A DNA stretch of 64,000 bases from Mycolicibacterium moriokaense. Its GTDB lineage: Bacteria; Actinomycetota; Actinomycetes; Mycobacteriales; Mycobacteriaceae. The DNA is taken from positions 1-64,000 of the forward strand of contig NZ_QJJU01000018.1 of NCBI RefSeq assembly GCF_003201655.1, read 5' to 3'. The notes below the pieces were generated by a model. That model worked only from the letters and a program-made list of their open reading frames with translations, was not told the origin of the DNA and ran no database searches. Each line of letters opens with the position of its first letter. Within the stretch, counting starts at the first letter, position 1. Positions 25,149 through 33,998 of the stretch are shown piece after piece. The position numbers and the translations under genes are program-made.

Positions 25149-26320
25149 CGACTTTGGCCCGTCGCCGCTCCGCGGTACGTTCGAGTGACCCGGCCGCGGG
25201 GGCTGGTGACCACCTCGTAGTTGATGGTGCCGAGCAGATCTGCCCAATCCTGCGCCGTTTGTTCGCCCTGTGTGCCCGGACCGAACAGGATGGCGTCGTC
25301 ACCGTCGGCCACGTCGACCTCGCCGGGACCGAGGTCCACTACGAACTGGTCCATGCAGATGCGGCCGACGCTGGGGCGCAGCCTGCCGTTGATCAGCACG
25401 TCGATGCGACCGCTCAATGTCCGGAACACACCGTCGGCGTAACCGATTGGCAACAACGCCAGCGTGGTGTCGCGTTCGGCGATCCAGGTGTGACCGTAGG
25501 ACACACCGTCGCCGGCCTGGACCGAACGGACGAGTGCGACAGGGCATTTCAGTGTCATCGCTGGCTGCAGACCCATGTCACCGCGCTCCGGTATGGGGGT
25601 CTGCCCGTACACCGCGATGCCGGTCCGCACCATATCGAAGGTCAGATCGGGGCGGGTCATGGCGGCCGGAGAGTTGCTCAAGTGCACGATTTCGAAGCCA
25701 ACCCCCTTATCGCGAGCGTGGGCCGCCATATCGGTCAGTCGTTGTGCCTGAAGATCATTGAACGGGTTGTCGGGGTCATCGCCGTGCGCCAGATGCGACA
25801 TGATGCCCCGCAGACGGACCGCACCGCCGGCCTGCGCCTGCCGCAGTTGGGTCAGCACCTCCGGATACTCGGCCGCGCGCACGCCATTGCGGTTCAATCC
25901 GGTGTCGACCTTGACTGTGACAGTCGCGGTGTGACTGGTGCGCGCGGCCGCATCGAGCACCTCGCCAAGTTGCCGCACGGATGACACCGCAACCTCAACG
26001 TCGGCCTGCAGCGCGGGCCCGAAGTCGGTGCCAGGGGGGTGCAGCCACGCCAGCACCGGGCTGCAAATGCCGTCGCTGCGCAGCGCGAGGGCCTCGTCAA
26101 TGGTCGCCACACCGAGCTCGGCCGCACCCGCGGCCAGGGCGGCACGTGCGACGGCCACCGCGCCGTGGCCGTACCCGTCGGCCTTGACGACGGCCATCAC
26201 CTGCGCCGACCCGGCGAGTTCACGTAACAACCGCACGTTCTGGGCGATTGCATCGAGATCCACGACGGCCTCGGCGGCCGCGGTGGGGGTCAGCGAAAGC
26301 TCGGTTGTTTGCATGGTCAT
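25145..26320 (-). CDS. alr: Alanine racemase
   Basis: A 391-residue PLP enzyme interconverting L- and D-alanine for peptidoglycan. The PLP Lys46 lies in VVKADGYGHG, the second catalytic base is Tyr275 in GVSYGHTW, and RICMDQFVVD near the C-terminus completes the dimer active site. It is a cytoplasmic homodimer and the target of D-cycloserine in mycobacteria. It lies 49 bases downstream of gadB and is coupled to the next hydrolase gene by a 4-base overlap. Confidence 0.96.
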   Translation of the reverse strand: MTMQTTELSLTPTAAAEAVVDLDAIAQNVRLLRELAGSAQVMAVVKADGYGHGAVAVARAALAAGAAELGVATIDEALALRSDGICSPVLAWLHPPGTDFGPALQADVEVAVSSVRQLGEVLDAAARTSHTATVTVKVDTGLNRNGVRAAEYPEVLTQLRQAQAGGAVRLRGIMSHLAHGDDPDNPFNDLQAQRLTDMAAHARDKGVGFEIVHLSNSPAAMTRPDLTFDMVRTGIAVYGQTPIPERGDMGLQPAMTLKCPVALVRSVQAGDGVSYGHTWIAERDTTLALLPIGYADGVFRTLSGRIDVLINGRLRPSVGRICMDQFVVDLGPGEVDVADGDDAILFGPGTQGEQTAQDWADLLGTINYEVVTSPRGRVTRTYRGAATGQSR

Positions 26321-26369
26321 ATCACCACCGACGATTGTCCCAGAACATCCGGCGGGTAGGCCGCCAGGA

Positions 26370-27752
26370 CTAGTGGGCGAACGGCTGTATCTCGTCGAAG
26401 TGGCCGCCCGGCTTCAGCTCGTCGAGGTGGCCCATCACGGTGTTGAGGTCGTCGCGAAGGACCCTGCCCAGGTCAGCGGAGAAGCCTTCCCGCACCACAA
26501 TGCGCAGCATCGTGATGTCGGTCGCACCCTCCGGCATCGTGTAGGCAGGCACCTGCCACCCGTAGCAACGCAGCGCGTGTGACACGTCGAACTCGGTGTA
26601 GCCGAAATCACCGGCCAGCCGGAAGCTGACCACCGGTATCGCCGCCCCGTCGGCCACCACCTCGAAGTGCTTGCTCTCGCGCAGCGCATCGCCCAGCCAC
26701 CGGGCCGTCTGCGACAGGCAGTGCATCACTTGGCCATAGCCGGCCCGGCCCAGCCGAAGAAAGTTGTAGTACTGGCCGACCACCTGATTTCCGGGCCGGG
26801 AGAAGTTGAGCGTGAACGTCGGCATGTCGCCGCCGAGATAGTTGACCCGGAAGACAAGGTCCTCTGGCAGGTACTCCTTGCTGCGCCACACCACGAAACC
26901 GATGCCGGGATAGGTCAGGCCGTACTTATGCCCGCTGACGTTGATCGACACCACTCGGGGCAGCCGGAAGTCCCACTCGAGGTCGGGATGCAGGAACGGC
27001 ACGACGAAGCCGCCGCTGGCCGCGTCGACGTGCACGGGGATGTCGAGGCCGCCGCCTGCGGCCAGCTTGTCCAGCGCCGCGCAGATCTCGGCGATCGGTT
27101 CCAATTCGCCCGTGAACGTGGTGCCGAGGATCCCCACCACGCCGATGGTGTCCTCGTCGATGCTGTCGAGCACCTGCTCCGGTGTGATGACGTAGCGGTC
27201 TTTCGCCATCGGCAGATAACGCGGTTCGACGTCGAAGTAGCGGCAGAACTTCTCCCACACCACCTGCACGTTGGAGCCCATCACCAGATTCGGCGTGCGG
27301 CCCTTCCAGTCCTTCCCGACTTTCTCGCGCCACCGCCACTTCAACGCCAGGCCTGCCAGCATCACCGCCTCGCTGGATCCGACCGTCGACACCCCGACGG
27401 CGCTCGACGGGTCGTCGTCACGCAGGTCCTCGGCGTGGAACAAGTCGGCGACCATGCAGACGCAGCGCTCCTCGATCGCGGCGGTGGCCGGGTATTCGTC
27501 CTTGTCGATCATGTTCTTGTCGAACGTCTCGGCCATCAGCTTCTCCGCCTGCGGATCCATCCAGGTGGTGACGAACGTCGCGAGGTTCAACCGGCTGCTG
27601 CCGTCGAGCATCAACTCGTCGTGGATGAAGCGGTAGGCGTTGTCGGGATCCATACATTCATCGGGCATCCGCAGCGTGGGCACTGGTGCCATCGCGAGCC
27701 GACCGGTGTATGCCGGGGCGATCTGGGGGACGCGAGGAGCCTTGTGTGACAT
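26370..27752 (-). CDS. gadB: Glutamate decarboxylase
   Basis: A 460-residue class II PLP decarboxylase that turns glutamate into GABA and CO2, consuming a proton. The PLP lysine is Lys276 in NVSGHKYGL, with Asp243 in HVDAASGGF stacking on the cofactor. The length and sequence match bacterial GadB (Rv3432c). No gadC antiporter is next to it, so a metabolic (GABA shunt) role is as likely as acid resistance. It starts 14 bases after nnr on the same strand. Confidence 0.95.
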   Translation of the reverse strand: MSHKAPRVPQIAPAYTGRLAMAPVPTLRMPDECMDPDNAYRFIHDELMLDGSSRLNLATFVTTWMDPQAEKLMAETFDKNMIDKDEYPATAAIEERCVCMVADLFHAEDLRDDDPSSAVGVSTVGSSEAVMLAGLALKWRWREKVGKDWKGRTPNLVMGSNVQVVWEKFCRYFDVEPRYLPMAKDRYVITPEQVLDSIDEDTIGVVGILGTTFTGELEPIAEICAALDKLAAGGGLDIPVHVDAASGGFVVPFLHPDLEWDFRLPRVVSINVSGHKYGLTYPGIGFVVWRSKEYLPEDLVFRVNYLGGDMPTFTLNFSRPGNQVVGQYYNFLRLGRAGYGQVMHCLSQTARWLGDALRESKHFEVVADGAAIPVVSFRLAGDFGYTEFDVSHALRCYGWQVPAYTMPEGATDITMLRIVVREGFSADLGRVLRDDLNTVMGHLDELKPGGHFDEIQPFAH

Positions 27753-27766
27753 GGCAAGTCCTTTCG

Positions 27767-29188
27767 TTACAGGGAGGCGATGGCGGCACGAACGTGGGCG
27801 AGGATGCGCGACGCCGACGTCGGCGCCGGGTGCGGCCCCGGATCAGCGGCCGACAGATTGGCGGCACGGGCATGCACGAAGGCGGCCGCGGCGGCGGCTT
27901 CACCGGCGGGCAGCCCCGCGGCCAGCAGCGCGCCGAGGATGCCCGACAGCACGTCGCCCGATCCCGCGGTGGCGGCCCATGATTGGCCCGCGGGGTTTAG
28001 GTAGACCGGACCACCGGGTTCGGCGATGACCGTGACGTTGCCCTTCAGCAGCACTGTGACGCCGAGCTGGTCGGCCAGCTTGCGGGTTGCGGCGACGCGG
28101 TCGTCGCCGGGCGGAGCGCCGGCAAGTCGCGCGAATTCGCCTGCGTGCGGCGTCAATACGGTTGGCGCGGTGCGGCCGGTGACCAGGTCGGGGTGTGCGG
28201 CGAGGATGGTCAGCGCGTCGGCGTCGACGATCACGGGCAGATTGGTCTCGAGCGCGAACCACAGCGCGGTCGCCCCGGTGTCGTCGGTCCCAAGACCTGG
28301 ACCGACGGCCCATGCCTGCACCCGACCCGACGCGCTGGCGCTGGGCGCGGCGATGACTTCGGGCCAATGCGAAAGCACTTGTGGGCCCGCGCTTCCGGCG
28401 TAGCGCACCATGCCAGAGGTCGCGGCGACGGCGGCTCCGGTGCACAACACCGCCGCACCGGGATAGGTGGCCGAACCGGCGAGGATGCCCGTCACGCCCT
28501 GCGTGTACTTGTCGTCGTTGGGGCTGGGCACCGGCCAGCGGGCGGCGACGTCAGCGGCGTCGAATCCCAGCACGTCGGTCGGTGGCAGCTCGAGGCCGAT
28601 GTCGACCAACTCGACACGACCGCAATCTCCCAGCGCGTGAATGGGTTTGAGACCGCCGAACGTCACGGTCAGGGTGGCCTGCACGTGCGGGCCGTCGGCT
28701 GCGCCGGTCTGCACATCGACGCCGCTCGGAATGTCGACGGCCACGACAGGTATGCCCGCCTGCTCGACGGCGGCGAAGACCTCGGCTGCGTCGGGTCGCA
28801 GTGGGCCGGAGCCGGAGATTCCAACCACGCCGTCGATCACTAAATCGGTTGCCGCCGGCACAGTTTCCACAATTCGCCCGCCGACCCGGGTGAACGTGGC
28901 CAGCGCCGCCTTGTGGGTGCGCTCCGGGTTGAGGAGCACCGCCGCCGCGGCCACCCCCCTACGGCACAGGAACGTCGCCGCCCACAGCGCGTCACCGCCG
29001 TTGTCACCGGAGCCGACGACCGCGCAAACCCGGCGCCCGGAGATACCACCGGTCAGCAGAACCAGTTCGCGGATGATCGCGGTGGCCAATCCGAACGCGG
29101 CCCGCCGCATCAACCCGCCGTCGGGCAGCGATGCCAGCAGTGGCGCTTCGGCCTCGCGGATCTCATCGGCGGTGTAGTAGTGCCACAT
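27767..29188 (-). CDS. nnr: Bifunctional NAD(P)H-hydrate epimerase/dehydratase
   Basis: A 473-residue fusion that repairs hydrated NADH/NADPH. The N-terminal YjeF epimerase domain (~1-210) shows GSGDNGGDALWAA and VAVDIPSGVDVQTG; the C-terminal ribokinase-like ADP-dependent dehydratase (~225-470) shows TPHAGEFARLAG and ATAGSGDVLSGILGALLAAG. It matches Rv3433c from its first residues, which fixes the ATG at 29188; in-frame starts further upstream would run into the CGNR gene. Confidence 0.94.
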   Translation of the reverse strand: MWHYYTADEIREAEAPLLASLPDGGLMRRAAFGLATAIIRELVLLTGGISGRRVCAVVGSGDNGGDALWAATFLCRRGVAAAAVLLNPERTHKAALATFTRVGGRIVETVPAATDLVIDGVVGISGSGPLRPDAAEVFAAVEQAGIPVVAVDIPSGVDVQTGAADGPHVQATLTVTFGGLKPIHALGDCGRVELVDIGLELPPTDVLGFDAADVAARWPVPSPNDDKYTQGVTGILAGSATYPGAAVLCTGAAVAATSGMVRYAGSAGPQVLSHWPEVIAAPSASASGRVQAWAVGPGLGTDDTGATALWFALETNLPVIVDADALTILAAHPDLVTGRTAPTVLTPHAGEFARLAGAPPGDDRVAATRKLADQLGVTVLLKGNVTVIAEPGGPVYLNPAGQSWAATAGSGDVLSGILGALLAAGLPAGEAAAAAAFVHARAANLSAADPGPHPAPTSASRILAHVRAAIASL

Positions 29189-29229
29189 CCCAGCCACGAT
29201 TCCATGCCGGCGACACTGACAGCGAGGTT

Positions 29230-29703
29230 TCAGTCCCCGCGCGTCCGGCTGTAGTGGCGTCGCGCCTTCATCCGATTGCCACAGACACCCATCGAGCACC
29301 AACGGGCCGTACCCGCCCGCGACCGGTCGACGAGAAACAACCGGCACTCGTGGTTGGCGCACGGCCGCAGGCGGCCCGGCATGTCTCGTTCCATCTCGCC
29401 CCAGGCCAGGACGAGATGCGCGGCCCAATCGGCCTCCAGCGACCAGTCGAGCCCGTCGGCTCCGATGTCGGGCACCTGGCGGACATCCGTCAGATAGCGA
29501 CGCAGGACCGACGCGTCGACTTCCATCCGGACCACGCGCTGTAGGTCGTCGCGCACCGCCTGCACGACCTCCACGCCGTCCTTTGGCGCGCCGTGTTCAC
29601 GCAGCCAGCGGCCGTCAAGCCGATCGACCATCTGTCCGTCGATCACCGGGGTGGTGTTGAGCAGGTCCAGCAGTACCGCCTGCCAATCCACTGTGGACGT
29701 CAT
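29230..29703 (-). CDS. CGNR zinc-finger protein, likely transcription regulator
   Basis: A ~157-residue protein with the N-terminal stress-induced ABATE-like domain and a C-terminal CGNR zinc finger (about 112-152): RPCANHECRLFLVD, then RWCSMGVCGNRMKARRHY. The Cys pairs and the CGNR signature are intact. Proteins of this type are putative DNA-binding regulators. It is divergent from a hydrolase gene, and four regularly spaced GGTTAG/CTAACC half-sites span the gap. The first site overlaps the possible upstream start codons (29715, 29712), favouring ATG 29703. Confidence 0.85.
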   Translation of the reverse strand: MTSTVDWQAVLLDLLNTTPVIDGQMVDRLDGRWLREHGAPKDGVEVVQAVRDDLQRVVRMEVDASVLRRYLTDVRQVPDIGADGLDWSLEADWAAHLVLAWGEMERDMPGRLRPCANHECRLFLVDRSRAGTARWCSMGVCGNRMKARRHYSRTRGD

Positions 29704-29704
29704 G

Positions 29705-29783
29705 CTAACCATCATAAAACACTTGACAGGTTAGATCCACTGGGTGTTGACTCCTAACCACCAAATCTACTACAAGGGGTTAG
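29705..29783. promoter_or_regulatory. Four alternating CTAACC/GGTTAG half-sites in a divergent promoter region
   Basis: CTAACC occurs at 29705-29710 and 29754-29759; its inverse GGTTAG at 29729-29734 and 29778-29783. The starts are 24, 25 and 24 bases apart with alternating orientation. The last site overlaps the ribosome site of the hydrolase and the first abuts the CGNR gene start. A TTGACA hexamer is at 29723-29728. This looks like an operator array for a dimeric regulator controlling both genes. Confidence 0.6.
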
Positions 29784-29785
29784 AA

Positions 29786-30664
29786 ATGGTCACGCATCAT
29801 CGCTACGCCGAAGTCAACGGTCGCCGGATCTTCTACCGCGAGGCCGGCTCGCCCGCCGCTCCCGCCGTGGTCCTGCTGCACGGCACACCGGCCAGCTCGC
29901 ACCAGTACCGCAACCTGATCCCGGCGCTGGCCGACCGGTACCACGTCATCGCCCCCGACTACCCGGGCTTCGGCCTGTCGGACGTGCCCGGCGTCGACGA
30001 GTTCAAATACACCTTCGACACTGTCGCCGATCATGTCGACGCGCTGCTGGACCAGCTCGGCCTGCAGCGGTACGCCATTTACGTCCAGGACTACGGCGCC
30101 CCCGTTGGCTGGCGGCTGGCGTTGCGGCACCCCGAGCGCATCGCGGCGATCATCAGCCAGAACGGCAATGCCTACGTGGAGGGGTTCGTCGGCGACGCGA
30201 TGGAGCCGCTATTCGCCTACGGCCGCGACCGGTCCGAAGCCAACGCCGACGCACTGCGCGCACTCATCAGCCCCGACGGGTTGAAATGGCAATTCACCCA
30301 TGGCGTTTCGGACCCGTCGGTAGTCGACCCCGATAGCTGGATCAACGCGCATGCAGCGGTGGCAAGCACCCCGGAGCGGGTCGCCGCGCAGCTGGAGCTG
30401 TTCGCCGACTACAGCAGCAACGTCGACCTCTACCCACGCGTGCACGAATACTTCCGTACCTCGCAGGTGCCGCTTCTGGCGGTGTGGGGCCGCAACGACC
30501 AGATCTTCGGGCCGGACGGCGCGTTGGCGTTCGCTCGCGATTTGCCAAGTGCCGAGATCAACCTGCTCGACGGCGGCCACTTCCTGTTGGAGAGCCGGCT
30601 GGCCGAAGTGGTGGCGCTGATCAGGCCCTTCCTTGAAGAGAATCTCGTTCGAGTCGCCATTTGA
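29786..30664 (+). CDS. Alpha/beta hydrolase (haloalkane dehalogenase/epoxide hydrolase-like)
   Basis: A 292-residue alpha/beta hydrolase. It shows LLHGTPASSHQYRNLIP, APDYPGFGLSD, the nucleophile Asp102 in VQDYGAPVGWR, and a WGRNDQIFGPDGA acid loop followed by LDGGHFLLE with the catalytic His. Asp rather than Ser as nucleophile points to dehalogenase or epoxide hydrolase chemistry. ATG 29786 has AAGGGG six bases upstream. Probably controlled by the divergent CGNR protein. Confidence 0.85.
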   Translation: MVTHHRYAEVNGRRIFYREAGSPAAPAVVLLHGTPASSHQYRNLIPALADRYHVIAPDYPGFGLSDVPGVDEFKYTFDTVADHVDALLDQLGLQRYAIYVQDYGAPVGWRLALRHPERIAAIISQNGNAYVEGFVGDAMEPLFAYGRDRSEANADALRALISPDGLKWQFTHGVSDPSVVDPDSWINAHAAVASTPERVAAQLELFADYSSNVDLYPRVHEYFRTSQVPLLAVWGRNDQIFGPDGALAFARDLPSAEINLLDGGHFLLESRLAEVVALIRPFLEENLVRVAI

Positions 30665-30678
30665 ACCAATTCGACGGG

Positions 30679-30694
30679 TGTAGACGTATCTACA
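30679..30694. promoter_or_regulatory. Short palindrome upstream of the DUF6632-like membrane gene
   Basis: TGTAGA (30679-30684), four bases, then TCTACA (30689-30694) form a perfect inverted repeat 32 bases before the ATG of the next gene, in a region where its promoter would lie. It could be a small operator; the regulator is unknown. Confidence 0.35.
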
Positions 30695-30725
30695 TCGACG
30701 AAACGGAACTCAACGTGGAGGCCAG

Positions 30726-31142
30726 ATGCCGTCGGCTTACAAGCTCCTTCAAATAGCACTCGCGGTCTTTGGCGCGTTGTGCCTGCTGCTCTATCCCCTT
30801 GCCGTCGTCTGGCCGTCGGGGTGGGCATGGCATGCGGGCGCGCCGTATGCGTCCGATTACTTCATGATGATCGTCGGCCTGTACGCGACACTGGGCGTCT
30901 TCCTGATCAACGCGGCGCGAAACCCCAAGGCGAATGTCAGCCTCATCTGGTTCGCCGTGTGGTCCAGCGTCGTACATGCCGCAGTCATGGCGGTGCAGTC
31001 CTTCGGCGGCGGAGACCACATGGGACACCAGATGGGACACCTGTTGGGCGACGTTCCTGCGCTGGTCCTGATAGCAGCCATCCTGTCGGCGCTAGTGGTG
31101 ACGTCAGGCCTCAAAGAGCCAGAGCCTGCATCAGTCGGCTGA
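30726..31142 (+). CDS. Small four-helix membrane protein (DUF6632-like)
   Basis: A 138-residue integral membrane protein with four predicted helices at about 7-29, 41-62, 71-91 and 106-127. The loop before helix 4 is His/Met-rich (GGGDHMGHQMGHLLGD), which might bind a metal. It resembles uncharacterised actinobacterial proteins I would place in DUF6632, but I am not sure of the family number. GTGGAGG lies five bases before the ATG. Its 3' end overlaps the opposing DUF1622 gene by 12 bases. Confidence 0.75.
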   Translation: MPSAYKLLQIALAVFGALCLLLYPLAVVWPSGWAWHAGAPYASDYFMMIVGLYATLGVFLINAARNPKANVSLIWFAVWSSVVHAAVMAVQSFGGGDHMGHQMGHLLGDVPALVLIAAILSALVVTSGLKEPEPASVG

Positions 31143-31505
31143 GCGCCCGTGGGATTTGTCGGCGGCAGCGACGGCGCGCTGCTGCCACGGCCACGCACCG
31201 GTCATCTCCAGTTGGAGCGAGAAGCTGAGGAAGGTGCGGATCAGCACGATGCCCGCCAGCACCACGACGCTCTGCCACGTCGGTGTGACGGCGACGGTGC
31301 GGATGATGTCCGCGGCGACCAAGAATTCGAGGCCAAGAAGGATCGCGCGGCCCAGCCGCCGCCGAAAGAAATCGTAGGCGCCTTCGTCACGACGATTCTT
31401 TCCGAGCGTCATGAAGACAGCGAGTAGCGCTCCGCCTGCGATTACGGCGACACCGATCGCATCGATCGCGGTACCGATTGCCTCGATGACCCCGTCGAGC
31501 GCCAC
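31131..31505 (-). CDS. DUF1622 membrane protein
   Basis: A 124-residue protein with three hydrophobic helices (about 15-36, 53-70, 77-97), a charged loop with FRRRLGRAILLGLEFLVAADIIRTV and an RTFLSFSLQLEMTG segment, which is the DUF1622 pattern. Function unknown; DUF1622 proteins are small inner-membrane proteins seen in many bacteria. It lies 68 bases after glmS on the same strand and may share its transcript. Confidence 0.82.
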   Translation of the reverse strand: MALDGVIEAIGTAIDAIGVAVIAGGALLAVFMTLGKNRRDEGAYDFFRRRLGRAILLGLEFLVAADIIRTVAVTPTWQSVVVLAGIVLIRTFLSFSLQLEMTGAWPWQQRAVAAADKSHGRSAD

Positions 31506-31573
31506 AACGTCATCGTGTCACCGACGCCGCGGCTATTGCGACGACACGCCGGTGGCGGCCGCGCGGCGTCGCA

Positions 31574-33439
31574 CTATTCGACGGTGACGGACTTCGCCAG
31601 ATTGCGGGGCTTGTCGACGTCGTAGCCGCGGGCCTGTGCGACGCCGGCGGCGAACATCTGCAGCGGAATCGTCGACAGCAGGGGCTGGAAAAGTGTTGAC
31701 ACCGCTGGTATTTCGATCAGGTGATCAGCGTACGGCCGGACGGTGTCGTCGCCTTCCTCGGCGATGACGATGGTGATCGCGCCGCGGGCCTGGATCTCCC
31801 GGATGTTCGACAGCAGCTTGGCATGCAGCGTCGGGGAATTCTTCGGCGACGGCATCACGACGATCACAGGCAGGTCGTCTTCGATCAGCGCGATCGGTCC
31901 GTGCTTGAGCTCACCTGCGGCGAACCCCTCGGCGTGCATGTACGCCAGTTCCTTGAGCTTGAGCGCACCTTCAAGCGCGACTGGGTAGCCGACGTGGCGA
32001 CCGAGGAACAGCACCGCATGCGACTGTGCGAACTGGTGGGCCAGCGCGGACACCGGTTCGGAGGTCTCCAAAACCCGTGCGATCAGATCGGGCATCGCCT
32101 CCAGAGCGTGGTATTCGCGCTCCACCTCGTCGGGGTACTTGGTACCGCGGGCTTGCGCAAGGGCAAGCCCGACAAGGTAATTCGCGGTTATCTGCGCCAG
32201 GAACGTCTTCGTCGACGCGACACCGATCTCCGGCCCGGCTCGGGTGTAGAGCACCGCGTCGCACTCGCGCGGAATCTGCGAACCGTTGGTGTTGCAGATG
32301 GCCAGCACTTTGGCCTTCTGCTCCTTGGCGTGGCGCACCGCCTCAAGCGTGTCTGCTGTCTCACCGGACTGGGAGATGGCGACGACGAGCGTGTGGCTGT
32401 CCAGAACTGGGTCGCGGTAACGGAATTCGCTGGCCAGCTCGACCTCGACGGGCAGCCGGGTCCAGTGCTCGATGGCGTATTTGGCCAGCAGCCCGGAGTG
32501 ATACGCGGTACCGCAGGCGACGACGAACACCTTGTCGATCTCGCGCAGCTCCTGGTCTGACAGGCGCTGTTCGTCGAGCACGATGCGACCGTCGGCGAAG
32601 TGGCCGAGCAGCGTGTCCGAGACCGCGGCGGGCTGCTCCGCGATCTCCTTGAGCATGAAGTACTCGTAGCCGCCCTTTTCGGCCGCCGACATGTCCCAGT
32701 CGATATGGAACTCACGGAAGTCGACGGCGGGCTCGCCGTGGAAATCAGTGATGCGGTAACCGTCGGCGGTGAGCACAACCGCCTGGTCCTGACCGAGTTC
32801 GATGGCGTCGCGGGTGTGCTCGATGAACGAGGCCACATCGGAGCCGATGAACATCTCGCCGTCGCCGACGCCGACCACCAGCGGCGTGGAGCGGCGGGCG
32901 GCGACGATCATCCCCGGCTCGTCCGCGTTGGCGAAGACCAGCGTGAAATGGCCTTCCAGCCGGCGCAGCACCGCGAGCACCGAGGCCGCGAAGTCGCCTT
33001 CGGTGTCACCGTGGCGGTACTGCTGGGAGACCAGGTGAACCGCGACCTCGGTGTCGGTGTCGCTGGCGAACTCAACGCCTGCGGTCTCCAGTTCGGTGCG
33101 CAGCGCGGCGAAGTTCTCGATGATCCCGTTGTGGACGACCGCGATCCGTCCGGTGGCATCGAGGTGCGGGTGGGCGTTGCGATCGGTAGGTCGGCCGTGG
33201 GTGGCCCACCGGGTGTGGCCGAGGCCGGTGGTGCCGACCATGCTGGGGCCGTCGGTCTCGGCAAGCGCGGCTTCCAAGTTGGCCAACCGACCGGCCCGGC
33301 GACGCACGGTCAGCCCGCCGCTGCCGTCGACAAGCGCGACACCGGACGAGTCGTAACCCCGGTATTCCATGCGGCGCAGCGCGTCGACGACGATGCCGCA
33401 GGCAGGACGCTGCCCGACGTAGCCGACGATTCCGCACAT
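31574..33439 (-). CDS. glmS: Glutamine-fructose-6-phosphate aminotransferase (isomerising)
   Basis: A 621-residue enzyme producing glucosamine-6-phosphate, the entry point to UDP-GlcNAc. The N-terminal Ntn glutaminase starts at the catalytic Cys (MCGIVGYVG), which fixes the start at 33439 rather than two codons earlier. Two SIS domains follow (about 300-440 and 470-610) with VVACGTAYHSGL and VAISQSGETADT, and the C-terminus ends KPRNLAKSVTVE. It works with glmM, also in this window, to supply peptidoglycan precursors. Confidence 0.96.
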   Translation of the reverse strand: MCGIVGYVGQRPACGIVVDALRRMEYRGYDSSGVALVDGSGGLTVRRRAGRLANLEAALAETDGPSMVGTTGLGHTRWATHGRPTDRNAHPHLDATGRIAVVHNGIIENFAALRTELETAGVEFASDTDTEVAVHLVSQQYRHGDTEGDFAASVLAVLRRLEGHFTLVFANADEPGMIVAARRSTPLVVGVGDGEMFIGSDVASFIEHTRDAIELGQDQAVVLTADGYRITDFHGEPAVDFREFHIDWDMSAAEKGGYEYFMLKEIAEQPAAVSDTLLGHFADGRIVLDEQRLSDQELREIDKVFVVACGTAYHSGLLAKYAIEHWTRLPVEVELASEFRYRDPVLDSHTLVVAISQSGETADTLEAVRHAKEQKAKVLAICNTNGSQIPRECDAVLYTRAGPEIGVASTKTFLAQITANYLVGLALAQARGTKYPDEVEREYHALEAMPDLIARVLETSEPVSALAHQFAQSHAVLFLGRHVGYPVALEGALKLKELAYMHAEGFAAGELKHGPIALIEDDLPVIVVMPSPKNSPTLHAKLLSNIREIQARGAITIVIAEEGDDTVRPYADHLIEIPAVSTLFQPLLSTIPLQMFAAGVAQARGYDVDKPRNLAKSVTVE

Positions 33440-33534
33440 AGGCATCCAGGGTAGTGGACCGACGGCGGCCCGCTTGTCGATCGGGGCCGAAGCCGACCCC
33501 TGATCAGCGGAAACCGCGGATCATCCGGCGGCGC

Positions 33535-33828
33535 CTATGGGCAGAAGTGCAAGAACCCCAGCGGCCCGGTGATGCACTGCGGGCCGGGCGCGTAACCGCC
33601 GTAGTCTGAGTAACCGCCGTAGCCGTACGCGGGCGGTGGCGGTGGGTACCACGGGCCGCCGCCGTGACCCCATGGGTCGCGACCTGGGCCGCCCCACTCG
33701 GCGAAGTCTCCGTGCGCGACGGGCGACGATGGCGCGGCGCTGGCCGTGCCCACCCCGATTCCGAGTCCAGCGGCACCGAGGGCCACTGCGATTCCAATTC
33801 CCGACGCGACAGTTCTCATATTCTTCAT
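33535..33828 (-). CDS. Small secreted Gly/Pro/Tyr-rich protein
   Basis: A 97-residue exported protein. A classical signal peptide (KNMRTVASGIGIAVALG...) ends at ASA-AP around residues 30-32. The mature part is rich in Gly, Pro, Tyr and Trp (PPPPPAYGYGGYSDYGGY) and ends with two Cys residues (QCITGPLGFLHFC) that may form a disulfide. Function unknown; similar small proteins are common in mycobacteria. CAGGAG lies at suitable spacing before the ATG at 33828. Confidence 0.75.
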   Translation of the reverse strand: MKNMRTVASGIGIAVALGAAGLGIGVGTASAAPSSPVAHGDFAEWGGPGRDPWGHGGGPWYPPPPPAYGYGGYSDYGGYAPGPQCITGPLGFLHFCP

Positions 33829-33872
33829 GTGAACTCCTGCGCATCTCAATAAATGCTAGCCAAAGTTGTTGC

Positions 33873-33901
33873 CGGACAACGCCGTTACCTCTTGTTGTCC
33901 G
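33873..33901. promoter_or_regulatory. Inverted repeat upstream of the secreted Gly/Pro-rich protein gene
   Basis: CGGACAAC (33873-33880) and GTTGTCCG (33894-33901) are perfect 8-base arms separated by 13 bases. The element lies between two divergent genes (starts at 33828 and 33999), where a regulator or a leader hairpin could act. Confidence 0.35.
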
Positions 33902-33998
33902 TCTTCGACGCTACGCCTGGGTTCGTGTGTAGAGGCTGTGTAGAAGTTAAGTGTTCTAACCAATTCCGACCGGCGCCGCGGTGGGATACGGTCATGTC

